A stretch of DNA of 64,000 nt from Pisciglobus halotolerans (GCF_900113675.1 NZ_FOQE01000004.1:41640-105639); one strand, 5' to 3'; numbered from the stretch's first letter, positions 28,493 through 40,488 are shown. The notes: generated from the sequence alone by a model not told the origin. A program made the numbers and translations.

Positions 28493-28963
28493 ATGCCTCG
28501 TAAAGGTCCTGTCGCAAAACGTGATGTGTTGCCAGATCCAATTTATAATTCAAAATTGGTTACTCGTTTGATCAACCGTTTAATGGTTGACGGTAAACGT
28601 GGTAAAGCTGCAACTATTCTTTATAATGCATTTGATATGGTTAAAGAACAAACTGGTAATGACCCAATGGAAGTTTTTGAGTCAGCTATGAAAAACATTA
28701 TGCCAGTTCTTGAAGTTAAAGCTCGTCGTGTAGGAGGTTCTAACTACCAAGTTCCAGTTGAAGTACGTCCTGAACGTCGCGCAGCATTGGCACTTCGTTG
28801 GTTAGTCAGCTACTCTCGCCTACGTGGTGAAGACACGATGGAACTACGTCTTGCTAGAGAAATCATGGACGCTGCTAACAATACTGGTGCAGCTGTTAAA
28901 AAACGTGAAGATACACATAAAATGGCAGAAGCTAACAAAGCTTTCGCTCACTATCGCTGGTAA
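28493..28963 (+). CDS. rpsG: 30S ribosomal protein S7
   Basis: This 156-residue primary 16S rRNA-binding protein of the 30S head starts [20 protein letters not shown] and has the conserved [12 protein letters not shown] near residue 80. AAAGGAGG precedes the ATG. It lies 40 bases after rpsL. Confidence 0.97.
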   Translation: MPRKGPVAKRDVLPDPIYNSKLVTRLINRLMVDGKRGKAATILYNAFDMVKEQTGNDPMEVFESAMKNIMPVLEVKARRVGGSNYQVPVEVRPERRAALALRWLVSYSRLRGEDTMELRLAREIMDAANNTGAAVKKREDTHKMAEANKAFAHYRW

Positions 28964-29053
28964 GATCGTTAAACCTGTCGATTTGTCGGCAGCTTAAACA
29001 TCACACTTAAACATGACATAAAAAGAAATAAGTAAGAGAGGTGTAATTCCAAG

Positions 29054-31144
29054 ATGGCAAAGAGAGAATATTCTCTAGAAAATACCCGTAATATCGGAAT
29101 CATGGCTCATATCGATGCTGGTAAAACAACAACGACTGAACGTGTCCTTTATTACACTGGTCGTATCCACAAAATTGGTGAAACTCATGAAGGTGCTTCA
29201 CAAATGGACTGGATGGAGCAGGAACAAGAACGTGGAATCACGATCACTTCTGCTGCAACAACTGCTGCCTGGAAAGGTCACCGTGTAAACATCATCGATA
29301 CACCAGGACACGTAGACTTCACTGTTGAAGTTGAACGTTCTCTACGTGTATTGGATGGTGCTGTTGCTTTACTTGATGCACAATCAGGTGTTGAACCTCA
29401 AACAGAAACAGTTTGGCGTCAAGCAACAACATATGGTGTTCCCCGTATTGTTTTTGTAAACAAAATGGACAAACTAGGTGCAGATTTCCTATATTCTGTA
29501 GGTACGATTCATGATCGTCTACAAGCAAATGCTCATCCGATTCAATTGCCGATCGGTGCTGAAGATAATTTCACTGGAATTATCGACTTGGTTAAAATGA
29601 AGGCTGAAATTTACGAAGATGACTTAGGTATGAATATTCGTGAAGAAGATATTCCTGAAGAATACCAAGAAATGGCTGAAGAATGGCGCACGAAATTGTT
29701 TGAAGCTGTTGCTGAAACAGACGAAGATTTCATGATGAAATATCTAGAAGGCGAAGACATCTCAGAAGATGAATTGAAAGCAGCAATCCGTAAAGCTACG
29801 GTCAATGTTGAATTCTATCCAGTTCTTTGTGGTTCTGCCTTCAAAAACAAAGGTGTTCAGATGATGCTAGATGCAGTCATCGATTATCTTCCATCTCCAT
29901 TGGATGTTCCTCCAATTGAAGGATACAGTGTAGATGATCCTGATGAAGTCATCAAACATCATGCAGATGATGAAGAACCATTTGCAGCTTTAGCCTTTAA
30001 AGTAATGACTGACCCATATGTGGGACGTCTAACATTCTTCCGTGTATACTCAGGTACGTTAGAAGCTGGTTCATATGTTATGAACGCTACAAAAGGTAAA
30101 CGTGAACGTGTGGGACGTATCCTACAAATGCACGCTAACTCTCGTAGTGAAATTCCTGAAGTATTCTCTGGAGATATCGCAGCTGCTGTTGGTTTGAAAG
30201 ATACAGCTACTGGTGACACGCTAAGTGATGAAAAAGTTCAAGTTATTCTTGAATCTATGGAATTCCCAGAGCCTGTTATCCAAGTTGCAATCGAACCAAA
30301 TTCTAAAGCTGACCAAGATAAAATGGGTATCGCTTTACAAAAACTAGCTGAAGAAGATCCTACTTTCCGTGCTGAAACAGATCACGAAACAGGTGAAACG
30401 GTTATTGCTGGTATGGGTGAATTACACTTAGACATCATTGTTGACCGTATGAAACGTGAATTCAACGTTGAAGCTACTGTTGGTGCGCCACAAGTATCTT
30501 ACCGTGAAACATTCACAAAAGCTTGCCAAGCTGAAGGTAAATTCGTACGTCAATCAGGTGGTAAAGGTCAATACGGACACGTTTGGATTGAATTCTCACC
30601 AAACGAAGAAGGTGCTGGCTATGAATTTGAAGATGCAATCGTTGGGGGAGCTGTTCCTCGTGAATACATCCCAGCTGTTGACTCAGGTTTAGAAGCGGCT
30701 ATGGAAAACGGTGTTCTTGCCGGTTATCCATTAGTAGACGTTAAAGCTAAACTTTACGATGGTTCATATCACGATGTCGACTCAAGTGAAACAGCCTTTA
30801 AAGTTGCTGCTTCTCTTGCATTGAAGAATGCTGCTAAAAAAGCTGGCCCTGTTATTTTAGAACCAATGATGGCTGTCGATGTTACGATTCCTGAAGAATA
30901 CTTGGGAGATATCATGGGACACATCAGTGCTCGTCGCGGACGCATCGAAGGTTCAGAAGTTCGTGGAAATACTAATATCGTTAAAGGTTTGGTTCCACTA
31001 TCTGAAATGTTCGGTTATGCTACGACATTACGTTCTTCAACACAAGGTCGCGGTACATTCTCTATGCAGTTCGATCACTACGAACCAGTACCAAAATCAA
31101 TTGCCGAAGAAATCATCAAGAAAAACGGCGGCAACGCAGGTTAG
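29054..31144 (+). CDS. fusA: Elongation factor G
   Basis: This 696-residue translocation GTPase has G1 [11 protein letters not shown] near residue 17, switch motif RGITITSAA near 60, DTPGHVDF near 82 and NKMDK near 136. Domains II-V follow, ending in [21 protein letters not shown] precedes the ATG. It lies in the str operon, 90 bases after rpsG. Confidence 0.97.
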   Translation: MAKREYSLENTRNIGIMAHIDAGKTTTTERVLYYTGRIHKIGETHEGASQMDWMEQEQERGITITSAATTAAWKGHRVNIIDTPGHVDFTVEVERSLRVLDGAVALLDAQSGVEPQTETVWRQATTYGVPRIVFVNKMDKLGADFLYSVGTIHDRLQANAHPIQLPIGAEDNFTGIIDLVKMKAEIYEDDLGMNIREEDIPEEYQEMAEEWRTKLFEAVAETDEDFMMKYLEGEDISEDELKAAIRKATVNVEFYPVLCGSAFKNKGVQMMLDAVIDYLPSPLDVPPIEGYSVDDPDEVIKHHADDEEPFAALAFKVMTDPYVGRLTFFRVYSGTLEAGSYVMNATKGKRERVGRILQMHANSRSEIPEVFSGDIAAAVGLKDTATGDTLSDEKVQVILESMEFPEPVIQVAIEPNSKADQDKMGIALQKLAEEDPTFRAETDHETGETVIAGMGELHLDIIVDRMKREFNVEATVGAPQVSYRETFTKACQAEGKFVRQSGGKGQYGHVWIEFSPNEEGAGYEFEDAIVGGAVPREYIPAVDSGLEAAMENGVLAGYPLVDVKAKLYDGSYHDVDSSETAFKVAASLALKNAAKKAGPVILEPMMAVDVTIPEEYLGDIMGHISARRGRIEGSEVRGNTNIVKGLVPLSEMFGYATTLRSSTQGRGTFSMQFDHYEPVPKSIAEEIIKKNGGNAG

Positions 31145-31170
31145 TCCTGTGCTAAATAAGCCGTAAAGTA

Positions 31171-31199
31171 TTGCTTTTCTTCAAAAAAATCGTTATAAT
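31171..31199 (+). promoter_or_regulatory. Promoter for tuf
   Basis: TTGCTT, a 17-base spacer and a perfect TATAAT lie between fusA and tuf, about 75 bases before the tuf start. Confidence 0.85.
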
Positions 31200-31280
31200 T
31201 CTTACTAAAGAATAGGGGCAGACTGCCGTTTGTCCTTATTCCATAAAATTAAGTTCAAATATGAGGAGGAAATTTTCACA

Positions 31281-32468
31281 ATGTCAAAAGAAAAATACGA
31301 ACGTACAAAACCCCATGTTAACATTGGAACTATTGGACACGTTGACCATGGTAAAACAACTTTAACTGCTGCAATTACAACTGTATTAGCTAAAAAAGGT
31401 TTTGCAAGTACTGCACAAGACTACGCTTCAATCGACGGAGCTCCAGAAGAACGCGAACGTGGAATCACGATCTCAACTTCTCACGTTGAATATGAAACTG
31501 AAAACCGTCACTACGCTCACGTAGACTGCCCAGGACACGCGGACTATGTTAAAAACATGATCACTGGTGCTGCTCAAATGGACGGAGCTATCTTAGTAGT
31601 ATCTGCTGCTGATGGTCCAATGCCACAAACACGTGAACACATCCTATTGTCACGCCAAGTTGGTGTTCCATACATCGTTGTTTTCTTAAACAAAGTTGAT
31701 ATGGTTGACGACGAAGAATTATTAGAATTAGTAGAAATGGAAGTTCGTGACTTGTTAACAGAATACGAATTCCCTGGTGATGACACTCCAGTTATTGCTG
31801 GTTCTGCTCTTAAAGCTTTAGAAGGCGACGAAGAATACGAAAACAAAATCATGGAATTGATGGATGCTATCGACGAATACATCCCAACTCCACAACGTGA
31901 CACTGACAAACCATTCATGATGCCAGTCGAAGACGTATTCTCAATCACTGGACGTGGAACAGTTGCTACAGGTCGTGTAGAAGCTGGACAAGTTCGTGTT
32001 GGAGATGAAGTTGAAATCGTAGGTATCCACGACACTGGTAAATCAACTGTTACAGGTGTTGAAATGTTCCGTAAAATGTTAGACTACGCTGAAGCTGGAG
32101 ACAACATTGGTGCTTTGTTACGTGGTATTTCACGTGAAGACATCCAACGTGGTCAAGTTTTAGCTAAACCAGGTTCAATCACTCCGCATACTCAATTTAC
32201 TGGCGAAGTTTATATCTTGAGCAAAGAAGAAGGCGGACGTCACACTCCATTCTTCGCAAACTATCGCCCACAATTCTACTTCCGTACAACTGACGTAACT
32301 GGTGTTATTGAGTTACCAGAAGGTACAGAAATGGTTATGCCTGGAGACAACGTAACAATCAAAGTTGACTTGATCGCTCCAATCGCTTTAGACGAAGGTA
32401 CTAAATTCACGATTCGTGAAGGTGGACGTACAGTCGGCGCTGGCGTTGTAGCATCTGTTGTTAAATAA
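31281..32468 (+). CDS. tuf: Elongation factor Tu
   Basis: This 395-residue GTPase delivers aminoacyl-tRNA. It contains GHVDHGKTT near residue 18, [20 protein letters not shown] near 82 and NKVD near 137. The ATG used gives the normal [16 protein letters not shown] start and follows GAGGAGG; the frame stays open upstream without a better site. It has its own promoter and terminator. Confidence 0.98.
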   Translation: MSKEKYERTKPHVNIGTIGHVDHGKTTLTAAITTVLAKKGFASTAQDYASIDGAPEERERGITISTSHVEYETENRHYAHVDCPGHADYVKNMITGAAQMDGAILVVSAADGPMPQTREHILLSRQVGVPYIVVFLNKVDMVDDEELLELVEMEVRDLLTEYEFPGDDTPVIAGSALKALEGDEEYENKIMELMDAIDEYIPTPQRDTDKPFMMPVEDVFSITGRGTVATGRVEAGQVRVGDEVEIVGIHDTGKSTVTGVEMFRKMLDYAEAGDNIGALLRGISREDIQRGQVLAKPGSITPHTQFTGEVYILSKEEGGRHTPFFANYRPQFYFRTTDVTGVIELPEGTEMVMPGDNVTIKVDLIAPIALDEGTKFTIREGGRTVGAGVVASVVK

Positions 32469-32494
32469 TTTTTCAAAACAGTTACAATGATTAA

Positions 32495-32537
32495 AAAAGA
32501 GGTTTCTGCTGTGCAAACAGCAGAGCCTCTTTTTTTT
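32495..32537 (+). terminator. Intrinsic terminator after tuf
   Basis: AAAAGAGG plus TTTCTGCTGT pair with ACAGCAGA plus CCTCTTTT around a GCAA loop, then more T residues. Confidence 0.95.
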
Positions 32538-32693
32538 AGCTCATTTATCTTTTTGAACTCACTTCATTAAGAATAGGTGGAAGCAAAAGACAAAAATAGG
32601 AACGTTATTTTTATTTTTTCTTTTTCTAGCGGTCATTTTTCCAAAAAAACTATGGTAGACTAATGTACAAATAATACTTTTGAGGTGATAGAT

Positions 32694-33716
32694 GTGATAG
32701 ATTCAAGCGAAATGGATTGGAATAGCTTAGGCTTCGGCTACATTAAAACAGATTTGCGGTACATTTCTTTTTGGAAAGACGGCCATTGGGACGGTGGATC
32801 GTTGACAGAAGACAATAAAGTCCATATCAGTGAAGGATCAACTGCTATTCATTATGGACAAACATGTTTTGAAGGGTTAAAAGCTTACCGGACAAAAGAT
32901 GGAGAAATCAATTTGTTTCGCCCTGATCAAAACGCTGAACGGATGCAGCGGAGTTGTCGTCGTTTGATGATGCCGACGATGCCAACAGAAGTCTTTATTG
33001 ACGCTTGCAAGCAAGTTGTCAAAGCGAATGAAAAATATCTGCCACCTTATGGAACGGGAGGCACTTTGTATCTACGGCCTTACATGATCGGAGTAGGAGA
33101 CAATATAGGAGTAAAACCGGCACCGGAATATCTCTTTTCTATTTTCTGTGTACCAGTCGGGCCTTATTTCAAAGGCGGGTTGACACCGACAAACTTTTTG
33201 GTTTCTTCTTATGACCGAGCAGCCGGCAATGGAACAGGCGCTGCTAAAGTTGGCGGGAATTATGGCGGTAGTTTGCTGCCAGGAGCTGAAGCGCATCAAC
33301 GATCATTCAGCGATGCCATTTACTTAGACCCGACAACTCATACAAAAATCGAAGAAGTGGGCTCAGCCAATTTCTTTGGTATTACAAAAGATCATCGCTT
33401 TATTACACCTGCTTCCCCATCGATATTGCCGAGCATCACCAAATATTCTTTATTATATTTGGCAAAAGAACGATTGGGAATGGAAGTGAGCGAGACAGAT
33501 GTCTATGTTGATCAGCTGGATCAATTTGCAGAAGCCGGCGCTTGCGGAACAGCAGCAGTGATATCGCCAATCGGAGGCATCCAAAATGGAGACGACTTCC
33601 ATGTCTTTTATAGTGAGACTGAAGTTGGACCATGGACTAAAAAGCTTTATGACGAATTGGTCGGCATTCAATATGGAGATGTTGAAGCTCCAGAAGGCTG
33701 GATCGAAAAAGTTTAG
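32694..33716 (+). CDS. ilvE: Branched-chain amino acid aminotransferase
   Basis: This 340-residue PLP enzyme interconverts leucine, isoleucine and valine with their keto acids. Family motifs include HYGQTCFEGLKAYR near residue 57 and the PLP lysine in GAAKVGGNYGGS near 185. EEVGSANFFGI near 222 and the phosphate-binding region LPSITKYSLL also fit. The GTG at 32694 is preferred because GAGG lies eight bases upstream; the GTG at 32685 overlaps that site. A perfect palindrome overlaps its stop codon and probably ends transcription. Confidence 0.93.
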   Translation: MIDSSEMDWNSLGFGYIKTDLRYISFWKDGHWDGGSLTEDNKVHISEGSTAIHYGQTCFEGLKAYRTKDGEINLFRPDQNAERMQRSCRRLMMPTMPTEVFIDACKQVVKANEKYLPPYGTGGTLYLRPYMIGVGDNIGVKPAPEYLFSIFCVPVGPYFKGGLTPTNFLVSSYDRAAGNGTGAAKVGGNYGGSLLPGAEAHQRSFSDAIYLDPTTHTKIEEVGSANFFGITKDHRFITPASPSILPSITKYSLLYLAKERLGMEVSETDVYVDQLDQFAEAGACGTAAVISPIGGIQNGDDFHVFYSETEVGPWTKKLYDELVGIQYGDVEAPEGWIEKV

Positions 33717-33738
33717 AGAAAGCTTTCTCTAAACTTTT
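33707..33738 (+). terminator. Palindromic terminator overlapping the ilvE stop
   Basis: GTTTAGAGAAAG and CTTTCTCTAAAC form a 24-bp perfect palindrome flanked by AAAA and TTTT. The ilvE stop codon is inside the left arm. Confidence 0.8.
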
Positions 33739-33862
33739 CTAGTTAGCTATTCTATATCTCATTGCGATTAATGCTTCTTTTATCGCATAGGCGTAATCAA
33801 AGAGAAGCCTGACAGCAAAGGGTTCATTGAGGCTTCTATAATTGATGCTTCTATAAAAGAGA

Positions 33863-34367
33863 CGACTTAGTCACAGGAAGAGGTTCTGTGACTAAGTCGC
33901 CTTTTTTATTACTGTAACTTGTTCACAGGAGGCGGTTCTGTAAACAAGTCGAGCTCTTTTGTTACAGCAACTTGTTCATAGGAGGCGGTTCTGTGATCAA
34001 GTCGAGCTCTTTATTACTGCAACTTGTTCACAGGAAGAGGTTCTGTAAACAAGTCAAGCTCTTTATTACCGTAACTTGTTCACAGGAAGAGGTTCTGTGA
34101 CCAAGTCGCCTTTTTTATTACTGTAACTTGTTCGTAGGAGGAGGTTCTGTAAATAAGTCGAGTTCTTTATTACTGCAACTTGTTCACAGGAAGAGGTTCT
34201 GTGATCAAGTCAAGCTCTTTATTACCGTAACTTGTTTACAGGAAGAGGTTCTGTGATCAAGTCGAGTTCTTTATTGCAGCAACTTGTTCATAGGAGGCGG
34301 TTCTGTGATCAAGTCGAGTTCTTTATTATGATAACTTGTTCATAGGCAATACTTCTATGAACAAGTT
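33863..34367 (+). repeat. Tandem 52-bp hairpin repeat, array C (ten units)
   Basis: The left arm CTTGTTCACAG (or variants) starts at 33866, 33918, 33971, 34023, 34075, 34127, 34179, 34231, 34283 and 34335, spaced 52 bases except for one step of 53. The right arm is CTGTGAACAAG or variants, with a nine-base loop GAAGAGGTT or GAGGCGGTT. Units 1 and 5 continue into GCCTTTTTTATT, giving full terminator form. Others continue into GAGCTCTTTATT. Units 1 and 10 show paired changes in both arms. Confidence 0.97.
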
Positions 34368-34783
34368 TTATTGAAAATAGTTCATTTGGTTTAGTAAGAG
34401 ATAAAAAAAGTGCTATTTTCTGTACTTTCTTACATAAGCTATAAAGCAGATAGAGTAAAGGTAAATAGATGATGACAAAGTAGGGAAAGGACCTTTTTTA
34501 GCAAATGATAGTTGGAATGGGACTAGGAAAACAAGAACGAGTAAAAGTAAGCTCTTCAGCTTGATATAAAATAATAGGAATCTATTATTATAGAAGAAAC
34601 AAGGTAGCCGGCAGCTGGCGGCTACCGTAGAAGAGAAGAAAGATTCATCCTTCTTTGACTCCTTTTTTGTCACATTGAAAGTAGAATAAGAGAGGACAAA
34701 AGAAAAAGTTAGAAAATGAAAGCGAAATCAAATAAAAAACAGAAAAAAAGTTGAAAATAATGCGATAAATCAATGAAAAGGGC
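34368..34783. other. Spacer before the S10 promoter, no gene seen
   Basis: This AT-rich sequence contains short frames without ribosome sites. I see no gene, and only weak inverted repeats such as GCCGGCAGCTGGCGGC near 34608. Confidence 0.4.
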
Positions 34784-34812
34784 TTGATTTAAATTTTCAG
34801 ATTATATATACT
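34784..34812 (+). promoter_or_regulatory. Promoter of the S10 operon
   Basis: TTGATT, a 17-base spacer and TATACT, about 170 bases before rpsJ. Confidence 0.75.
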
Positions 34813-34871
34813 GTTAAAGGTGCTGATTTATAGACAGAAATCACATACCCAGGTTTTTATAAAACCAATGG

Positions 34872-34945
34872 CTAGGAAACGGGAGGTTGCGATACACCCG
34901 GCCGCTTTGCCACGGCGAGTGTGTCGGAAATTTTCGTGGAGCAAT
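34872..34945 (+). promoter_or_regulatory. S10 operon leader hairpin
   Basis: The Gram-positive S10 leader pattern is present: GGGAGGTTGCGATACACCC, an inner GGCCG/CGGC element, then GAGTGTGTCGG closing the stem. An in-frame upstream ATG here (34921) is not the rpsJ start. Confidence 0.75.
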
Positions 34946-34980
34946 GTCTACTTTCTAAAATAGGCGAAGGAGGGAAAAAA

Positions 34981-35289
34981 ATGGCAAAACAAAAAATCCG
35001 TATCCGTTTGAAAGCATACGAACACCGTACGTTGGATCAATCAGCGGAAAAAATTGTAGAAACAGCAAAAAGAACTGGAGCTAGCGTGTCTGGTCCAATT
35101 CCATTGCCAACAGAGAGAAGCGTATATACAGTGATTCGTGCAACTCACAAATATAAAGATTCTCGTGAACAATTTGAAATGCGTACACACAAACGTGTAA
35201 TCGATATTGTTAACCCAACACCAAAAACTGTTGATGCTTTAACAAAATTAGATTTACCGTCTGGTGTAGATATCGAAATCAAACTATAA
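34981..35289 (+). CDS. rpsJ: 30S ribosomal protein S10
   Basis: This 102-residue protein also acts with NusB in antitermination. It starts [15 protein letters not shown], has the tRNA-side loop [14 protein letters not shown], and matches the usual length only from this ATG, which follows GGAGGG. It is the first gene of the S10 operon. Confidence 0.98.
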   Translation: MAKQKIRIRLKAYEHRTLDQSAEKIVETAKRTGASVSGPIPLPTERSVYTVIRATHKYKDSREQFEMRTHKRVIDIVNPTPKTVDALTKLDLPSGVDIEIKL

Positions 35290-35320
35290 TAAAAAATAAA
35301 AAATTAATGGAGGTGTACTC

Positions 35321-35953
35321 ATGACCAAAGGAATCTTAGGAACAAAAGTAGGGATGACACAAATCTTTAACGAAGCTGGAGAATTAGTTCCAGTAACTGT
35401 TATTGAAGCTACGCCAAACGTTGTTTTACAAGTGAAAACAATGGAAAATGATGGCTACGAAGCCGTTCAATTAGGCTACCAAGACATGCGTGAAGTTTTG
35501 TCAAATAAACCTGCTAAAGGTCATGTAGCAAAAGCAAATGCTACTCCTAAGCGCTTCATACGTGAATTCAACGATGTCGAGCTGGGAGAATACGAAGTAG
35601 GTAAAGAAGTTACAGTGGAAGTCTTCCAAGCTGGAGACAAAGTTGATGTTACGGGGACAACTAAAGGTAAAGGATTCCAAGGCGTTATCAAACGTCATGG
35701 ACAATCTCGTGGACCAATGGCTCACGGATCTCGTTACCACCGTCGTCCTGGTTCAATGGGTCCCGTTGATCCTAACCGCGTATTTAAACGTAAATTATTG
35801 CCAGGTCGTATGGGCGGAAACCGCGTGACGCTTCAAAACCTTGAAATCGTTCGTGTTGACGCTGAAAGAAATGCTATCTTAATCAAAGGTAACGTACCTG
35901 GAGCTAAAAAATCCTTAATCCAAATCCAAGCTGCTCGTAAAGCAGTTAAATAA
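35321..35953 (+). CDS. rplC: 50S ribosomal protein L3
   Basis: This 210-residue early-assembly protein begins [15 protein letters not shown]. The loop reaching the peptidyl-transferase centre, [18 protein letters not shown], is present near residue 130 ([14 protein letters not shown]). GGAGG precedes the ATG. Confidence 0.98.
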   Translation: MTKGILGTKVGMTQIFNEAGELVPVTVIEATPNVVLQVKTMENDGYEAVQLGYQDMREVLSNKPAKGHVAKANATPKRFIREFNDVELGEYEVGKEVTVEVFQAGDKVDVTGTTKGKGFQGVIKRHGQSRGPMAHGSRYHRRPGSMGPVDPNRVFKRKLLPGRMGGNRVTLQNLEIVRVDAERNAILIKGNVPGAKKSLIQIQAARKAVK

Positions 35954-35979
35954 GAATCAGAGAAAGGAGGAGCAAAGGA

Positions 35980-36603
35980 ATGCCAAAAGTAGTCTTATTT
36001 AAACAAGATGGTTCACAAAATGGCGAAGTTACATTGAACGATGCGGTCTTCGGCATTGAACCAAACGAAAATGTAGTATACGATGCAATACTTATGCAAC
36101 GTGCTTCATTGAGACAAGGAACACATAAAGTTAAAAACCGCAGTGCTGTTAGAGGCGGTGGACGCAAACCATGGCGTCAAAAAGGAACTGGACGTGCACG
36201 TCAAGGTTCTATCCGTTCTCCACAATGGCGTGGTGGTGGTACAGTATTTGGACCAACTCCTCGTTCATACAGCTACAAACTTCCTAAAAAAGTTCGTCGC
36301 TTAGCATTGAAATCTGTACTTTCTTCAAAAGCAGCAGGAGAAGAAGTTGTTATTGTAGATGCATTGAATTTCGATGCACCAAAAACAAAAGAATTCGCAC
36401 AAGTGTTGAATAACTTAAACGTTGACAAAAAAGTTTTAGTTGTTGTTGAAGACGAAAATGACTTTACTGCATTATCAGCACGTAACCTTCCAGGAGTAAA
36501 GGTGATTTCTCCAGTGAACGTTAACGTTCTAGATGTTGTATCTCATGACCAACTGTTATTCACACAAACTGCTCTAACTCAAGTAGAGGAGGCTCTTCAA
36601 TAA
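35980..36603 (+). CDS. rplD: 50S ribosomal protein L4
   Basis: This 207-residue protein lines the exit tunnel. The tunnel loop [19 protein letters not shown] is intact near residue 60. In some bacteria L4 represses the S10 operon. Its stop codon overlaps the rplW start by one base, implying translational coupling. Confidence 0.98.
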   Translation: MPKVVLFKQDGSQNGEVTLNDAVFGIEPNENVVYDAILMQRASLRQGTHKVKNRSAVRGGGRKPWRQKGTGRARQGSIRSPQWRGGGTVFGPTPRSYSYKLPKKVRRLALKSVLSSKAAGEEVVIVDALNFDAPKTKEFAQVLNNLNVDKKVLVVVEDENDFTALSARNLPGVKVISPVNVNVLDVVSHDQLLFTQTALTQVEEALQ

Positions 36604-36890
36604 TGGAATCACGCGATATTATTTTACGCCCGATCATTACTGAAAAATCTATGCTTGAACAAGATAACAAAAAGTATACTTTTGAAGTAGATACGCGCGC
36701 GAACAAGACACATATCAAACAATCGATTGAAGAAATTTTTGGTGTGAAAGTTAAAAACGTGAATATCTTAAACGTACGCGGAAAATTGAAACGTATGGGA
36801 AGATATGCCGGCTACACTAAAAAACGTCGTAAAGCAATCGTAACATTAACAGAAGATTCTAAAGATATCGAATTATTTAACGCTGAATAA
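36603..36890 (+). CDS. rplW: 50S ribosomal protein L23
   Basis: This 95-residue protein at the tunnel exit docks trigger factor and SRP. It carries [11 protein letters not shown] at the start and [14 protein letters not shown] near residue 58. GAGG lies within the end of rplD. Confidence 0.98.
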   Translation: MESRDIILRPIITEKSMLEQDNKKYTFEVDTRANKTHIKQSIEEIFGVKVKNVNILNVRGKLKRMGRYAGYTKKRRKAIVTLTEDSKDIELFNAE

Positions 36891-36923
36891 AGATTCAGAC
36901 ATTCTTAGTAGGAGGGAAAACAC

Positions 36924-37754
36924 GTGGCGATTAAAAAGTATAAACCTACCTCGAATGGTCGTCGTAACATGACAGGTTCAGACTTTTCAGAGATTACAGC
37001 AACAACTCCTGAAAAATCATTACTAGAACCAAACAGAAAAACGGCTGGCCGTAACAACAATGGTAGAATCACTGTACGTCATCACGGTGGTGGACACAAA
37101 CGTAACTACCGTGTAATTGACTTTAAACGTAACAAAGATGATGTTGTCGGCATCGTTAAAACAATCGAATACGATCCAAACCGCTCTGCAAATATTGCTT
37201 TGATCCAATATGTAGATGGTGTAAAAACTTACATTTTGGCTCCAGAAGGTTTGCAAGTTGGACAACAAATCCTTTCAGGAGAAAATGCTGATATTAAAAC
37301 AGGTAACGCATTACCATTAAGCAGCATTCCTGTTGGTACAATGATCCACAATATCGAATTGAAACCTGGAAAAGGCGGCCAATTGGTACGCTCAGCTGGT
37401 ACAGGCGGTCAAGTTCTAGGTAAAGAAGGAAAATACGTATTGGTACGTCTAGCTTCAGGAGAAGTACGTCAAATCTTGGCTACTTGCCGTGCAACAGTCG
37501 GTGAAGTTGGAAACGAACAACACGAATTGATCACAATTGGTAAAGCAGGACGTTCTCGTTGGCAAGGGAAACGCCCAACTGTTCGTGGTTCTGTAATGAA
37601 CCCTAACGATCACCCACACGGTGGTGGTGAAGGTAAAGCTCCAATCGGACATGCTGGTCCATTAACACCTTGGGGTAAACCTGCTCTAGGATTGAAAACA
37701 CGTAACAGCAAAGCAAGATCTAATAAACACATCGTACGTCGTCGTAAAAAATAA
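36924..37754 (+). CDS. rplB: 50S ribosomal protein L2
   Basis: This 276-residue protein is essential for subunit joining and peptidyl transfer. It contains [19 protein letters not shown] near residue 43 and the conserved [18 protein letters not shown] with its histidine near 230. The start is GTG after AGGAGGG. Confidence 0.98.
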   Translation: MAIKKYKPTSNGRRNMTGSDFSEITATTPEKSLLEPNRKTAGRNNNGRITVRHHGGGHKRNYRVIDFKRNKDDVVGIVKTIEYDPNRSANIALIQYVDGVKTYILAPEGLQVGQQILSGENADIKTGNALPLSSIPVGTMIHNIELKPGKGGQLVRSAGTGGQVLGKEGKYVLVRLASGEVRQILATCRATVGEVGNEQHELITIGKAGRSRWQGKRPTVRGSVMNPNDHPHGGGEGKAPIGHAGPLTPWGKPALGLKTRNSKARSNKHIVRRRKK

Positions 37755-37808
37755 ACCAAGGAAAGTTGATACGCTCAGCTTTCCACTTATCTGGAAGGAG
37801 GTTCAAGC

Positions 37809-38087
37809 ATGGGTCGTAGTCTTAAAAAAGGACCTTTTGTCGATGAACACTTGATGAAAAAAGTTCAAGAACAAGCAAGCAATGATAAGAAAACCGTGAT
37901 CAAAACATGGTCACGTCGTTCAACAATTTTCCCTAACTTTATAGGGCACACAATCGCTGTATATGATGGACGGAAACATGTACCAGTTTATGTTCAAGAA
38001 GACATGGTAGGACACAAACTAGGCGAGTTCGCACCAACAAGAACTTTCCGTGGTCACACAGCAGATGACAGAAAAACGAATCGTTAA
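37809..38087 (+). CDS. rpsS: 30S ribosomal protein S19
   Basis: This 92-residue protein of the 30S head starts [15 protein letters not shown] and contains [25 protein letters not shown] precedes the ATG. Confidence 0.98.
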   Translation: MGRSLKKGPFVDEHLMKKVQEQASNDKKTVIKTWSRRSTIFPNFIGHTIAVYDGRKHVPVYVQEDMVGHKLGEFAPTRTFRGHTADDRKTNR

Positions 38088-38109
38088 TAATTGAGGGGAG
38101 GATTAACTC

Positions 38110-38466
38110 ATGCCAGAACAAATCACAGCAGCTAAAGCAACTGCGAAAACTGTTCGTATCGCACCTCGAAAGGTTCGTTTAGTTGTCGATCTTATTAGAG
38201 GTAAAAGCGTTGGTGAAGCTATTTCAATTTTGAACTTCACACCGCGCTCAGCTTCACCTGAAGTTGAAAAAGTATTAAAATCTGCCATTGCAAATGCAGA
38301 ACACAACTACGATTTAGACGTAGCAGACCTGGTTGTAAGCGAAGCTTATGTCAACGAAGGACCAACGATGAAACGTTTCCGTCCACGTGCAAAAGGTTCA
38401 GCTTCACCAATTATGAAACGCACAAGCCACATTACGATCGTGGTATCAGAAAAGAAGGAGGGATAA
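38110..38466 (+). CDS. rplV: 50S ribosomal protein L22
   Basis: This 118-residue exit-tunnel protein has the macrolide-sensitive hairpin region near residues 80-95, [16 protein letters not shown], which looks intact. GGGGAGG precedes the ATG; rpsC follows after three bases. Confidence 0.98.
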   Translation: MPEQITAAKATAKTVRIAPRKVRLVVDLIRGKSVGEAISILNFTPRSASPEVEKVLKSAIANAEHNYDLDVADLVVSEAYVNEGPTMKRFRPRAKGSASPIMKRTSHITIVVSEKKEG

Positions 38467-38469
38467 TCT

Positions 38470-39126
38470 GTGGGTCAAAAAATTAATCCAAAGGGATTAC
38501 GTGTCGGCATCATCCGTGACTGGGACTCAAGATGGTACGCTGAGAAAAACTATGGCGAATTATTGATTGAAGATATCGATATCCGTAACTTCCTAGAAAA
38601 CAAATTAAGCGAAGCTTCTGTTTCATTGATTGAAATCGAACGCGCTGCAAATCGCATCAACATCTCAATCCACACAGCTAAACCAGGTATGGTTATTGGT
38701 AAAGGTGGTTCTGAAGTAGATGCATTACGTAAAGAACTAAACAAATTAACAGGCAAACGAGTTCACATCAACATCGTGGAAATCAAAAAACCTGACTTAG
38801 ATGCAAAATTAGTCGGCGAAGGAATTGCACGTCAACTTGAAAACCGTGTAGCTTTCCGTCGTGCTCAAAAACAAGCTATCCAACGCACAATGCGCGCTGG
38901 AGCGAAAGGAATCAAAACTCAAGTTTCTGGTCGTTTGAACGGTGCAGATATCGCTCGTAGCGAAAGCTACTCAGAAGGAACTGTTCCATTGCACACATTG
39001 CGTGCAGATATCGACTATGCATGGGTAGAAGCAGATACAACTTATGGTAAATTAGGCGTTAAAGTTTGGATTTACCGTGGCGAAATCTTGCCTACCAAAA
39101 AGAATACTGAGAAAGGAGGGAAATAA
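38470..39126 (+). CDS. rpsC: 30S ribosomal protein S3
   Basis: This 218-residue protein helps form the mRNA entry channel. It begins [18 protein letters not shown] and has the KH-domain turn [12 protein letters not shown] near residue 77. The start is GTG after AAGGAGGG. Confidence 0.98.
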   Translation: MGQKINPKGLRVGIIRDWDSRWYAEKNYGELLIEDIDIRNFLENKLSEASVSLIEIERAANRINISIHTAKPGMVIGKGGSEVDALRKELNKLTGKRVHINIVEIKKPDLDAKLVGEGIARQLENRVAFRRAQKQAIQRTMRAGAKGIKTQVSGRLNGADIARSESYSEGTVPLHTLRADIDYAWVEADTTYGKLGVKVWIYRGEILPTKKNTEKGGK

Positions 39127-39128
39127 TC

Positions 39129-39563
39129 ATGTTAGTACCTAAACGTGTAAAACACCGTCGTGAATTTAGAGGAAAAATGCGCGGTGAAGCTAAAGGCGGA
39201 AAAGAAGTATCTTACGGAGAATACGGCTTACAAGCTGTTGAATCTCACTGGATCACAAACCGTCAAATCGAAGCTTCTCGTATCGCTATGACTCGTTACA
39301 TGAAACGTGGTGGGAAAGTATGGATCAAAATTTTCCCTCACAAATCTTATACATCAAAAGCAATCGGAGTTCGTATGGGATCTGGTAAAGGTGCTCCTGA
39401 AGGCTGGGTAGCCCCAGTTAAACGCGGCAAAATCATGTTTGAAGTTGCCGGTGTTCCTGAAGAAGTCGCTCGTGAAGCATTACGTCTTGCTTCTCACAAA
39501 TTGCCAATTAAAACGAAGATTGTAAAACGTGAAGAAATTGGTGGTGAATCGAATGAAGGCTAA
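39129..39563 (+). CDS. rplP: 50S ribosomal protein L16
   Basis: This 144-residue protein at the tRNA A-site side starts [19 protein letters not shown] and contains [15 protein letters not shown] near residue 80. It begins three bases after rpsC and overlaps rpmC by 11 bases. Confidence 0.98.
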   Translation: MLVPKRVKHRREFRGKMRGEAKGGKEVSYGEYGLQAVESHWITNRQIEASRIAMTRYMKRGGKVWIKIFPHKSYTSKAIGVRMGSGKGAPEGWVAPVKRGKIMFEVAGVPEEVAREALRLASHKLPIKTKIVKREEIGGESNEG

Positions 39564-39747
39564 TGAACTTAAAGACTTATCCACTTCTGAAATGATTGAA
39601 AAAGAGAAAGAATACAAAGACGAATTATTCAATCTACGATTCCAATTGGCTACTGGCCAATTAGAGAATACTGCTCGATTAAAAGAAGTACGCAAATCGA
39701 TCGCACGTATCAAAACTGCGCTGCGTCAAGCTGAACTAAAAAAATAG
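39553..39747 (+). CDS. rpmC: 50S ribosomal protein L29
   Basis: This 64-residue all-helical protein at the tunnel exit starts [14 protein letters not shown] and contains [19 protein letters not shown]. The ATG inside the end of rplP gives the normal length. The open frame extends upstream into rplP but without a matching site. Confidence 0.96.
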   Translation: MKANELKDLSTSEMIEKEKEYKDELFNLRFQLATGQLENTARLKEVRKSIARIKTALRQAELKK

Positions 39748-39774
39748 TTGATCGGTAAAGGAGGTCACTAGCGA

Positions 39775-40041
39775 ATGAGTGAAGAACGTAATGAACGTAA
39801 AGTTTACCAAGGACGCGTTGTATCTGACAAAATGGATAAAACGATCGTTGTTCAGATCGATACTCAAAAACAACACCCGACTGTTGGTAAACGTATGAAA
39901 TACTCAAAAAAATATAAAGCGCATGATGAAAAAAATGAAGCGAAGATCGGCGATATCGTAAGAATTATGGAAACTCGTCCTTTGTCAGCTTCAAAACATT
40001 TCCGCTTAATCGAAATTGTAGAAAAAGCTGTTATTATCTAA
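39775..40041 (+). CDS. rpsQ: 30S ribosomal protein S17
   Basis: This 88-residue primary rRNA-binding protein contains [18 protein letters not shown] and [20 protein letters not shown] precedes the ATG. Confidence 0.98.
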   Translation: MSEERNERKVYQGRVVSDKMDKTIVVQIDTQKQHPTVGKRMKYSKKYKAHDEKNEAKIGDIVRIMETRPLSASKHFRLIEIVEKAVII

Positions 40042-40063
40042 TAGAACTATAAAAACAGGCTAA

Positions 40064-40453
<390 letters not shown>

Positions 40454-40488
40454 TTATCAACCATCCATGAAGGAGGTGCGAGAAAAAC

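Noticed and set aside
34413..34673. Minus-strand frame of 86 codons before the S10 operon
   Set aside because: No ribosome site, low-complexity composition from AT-rich DNA, and it is antisense to a spacer.
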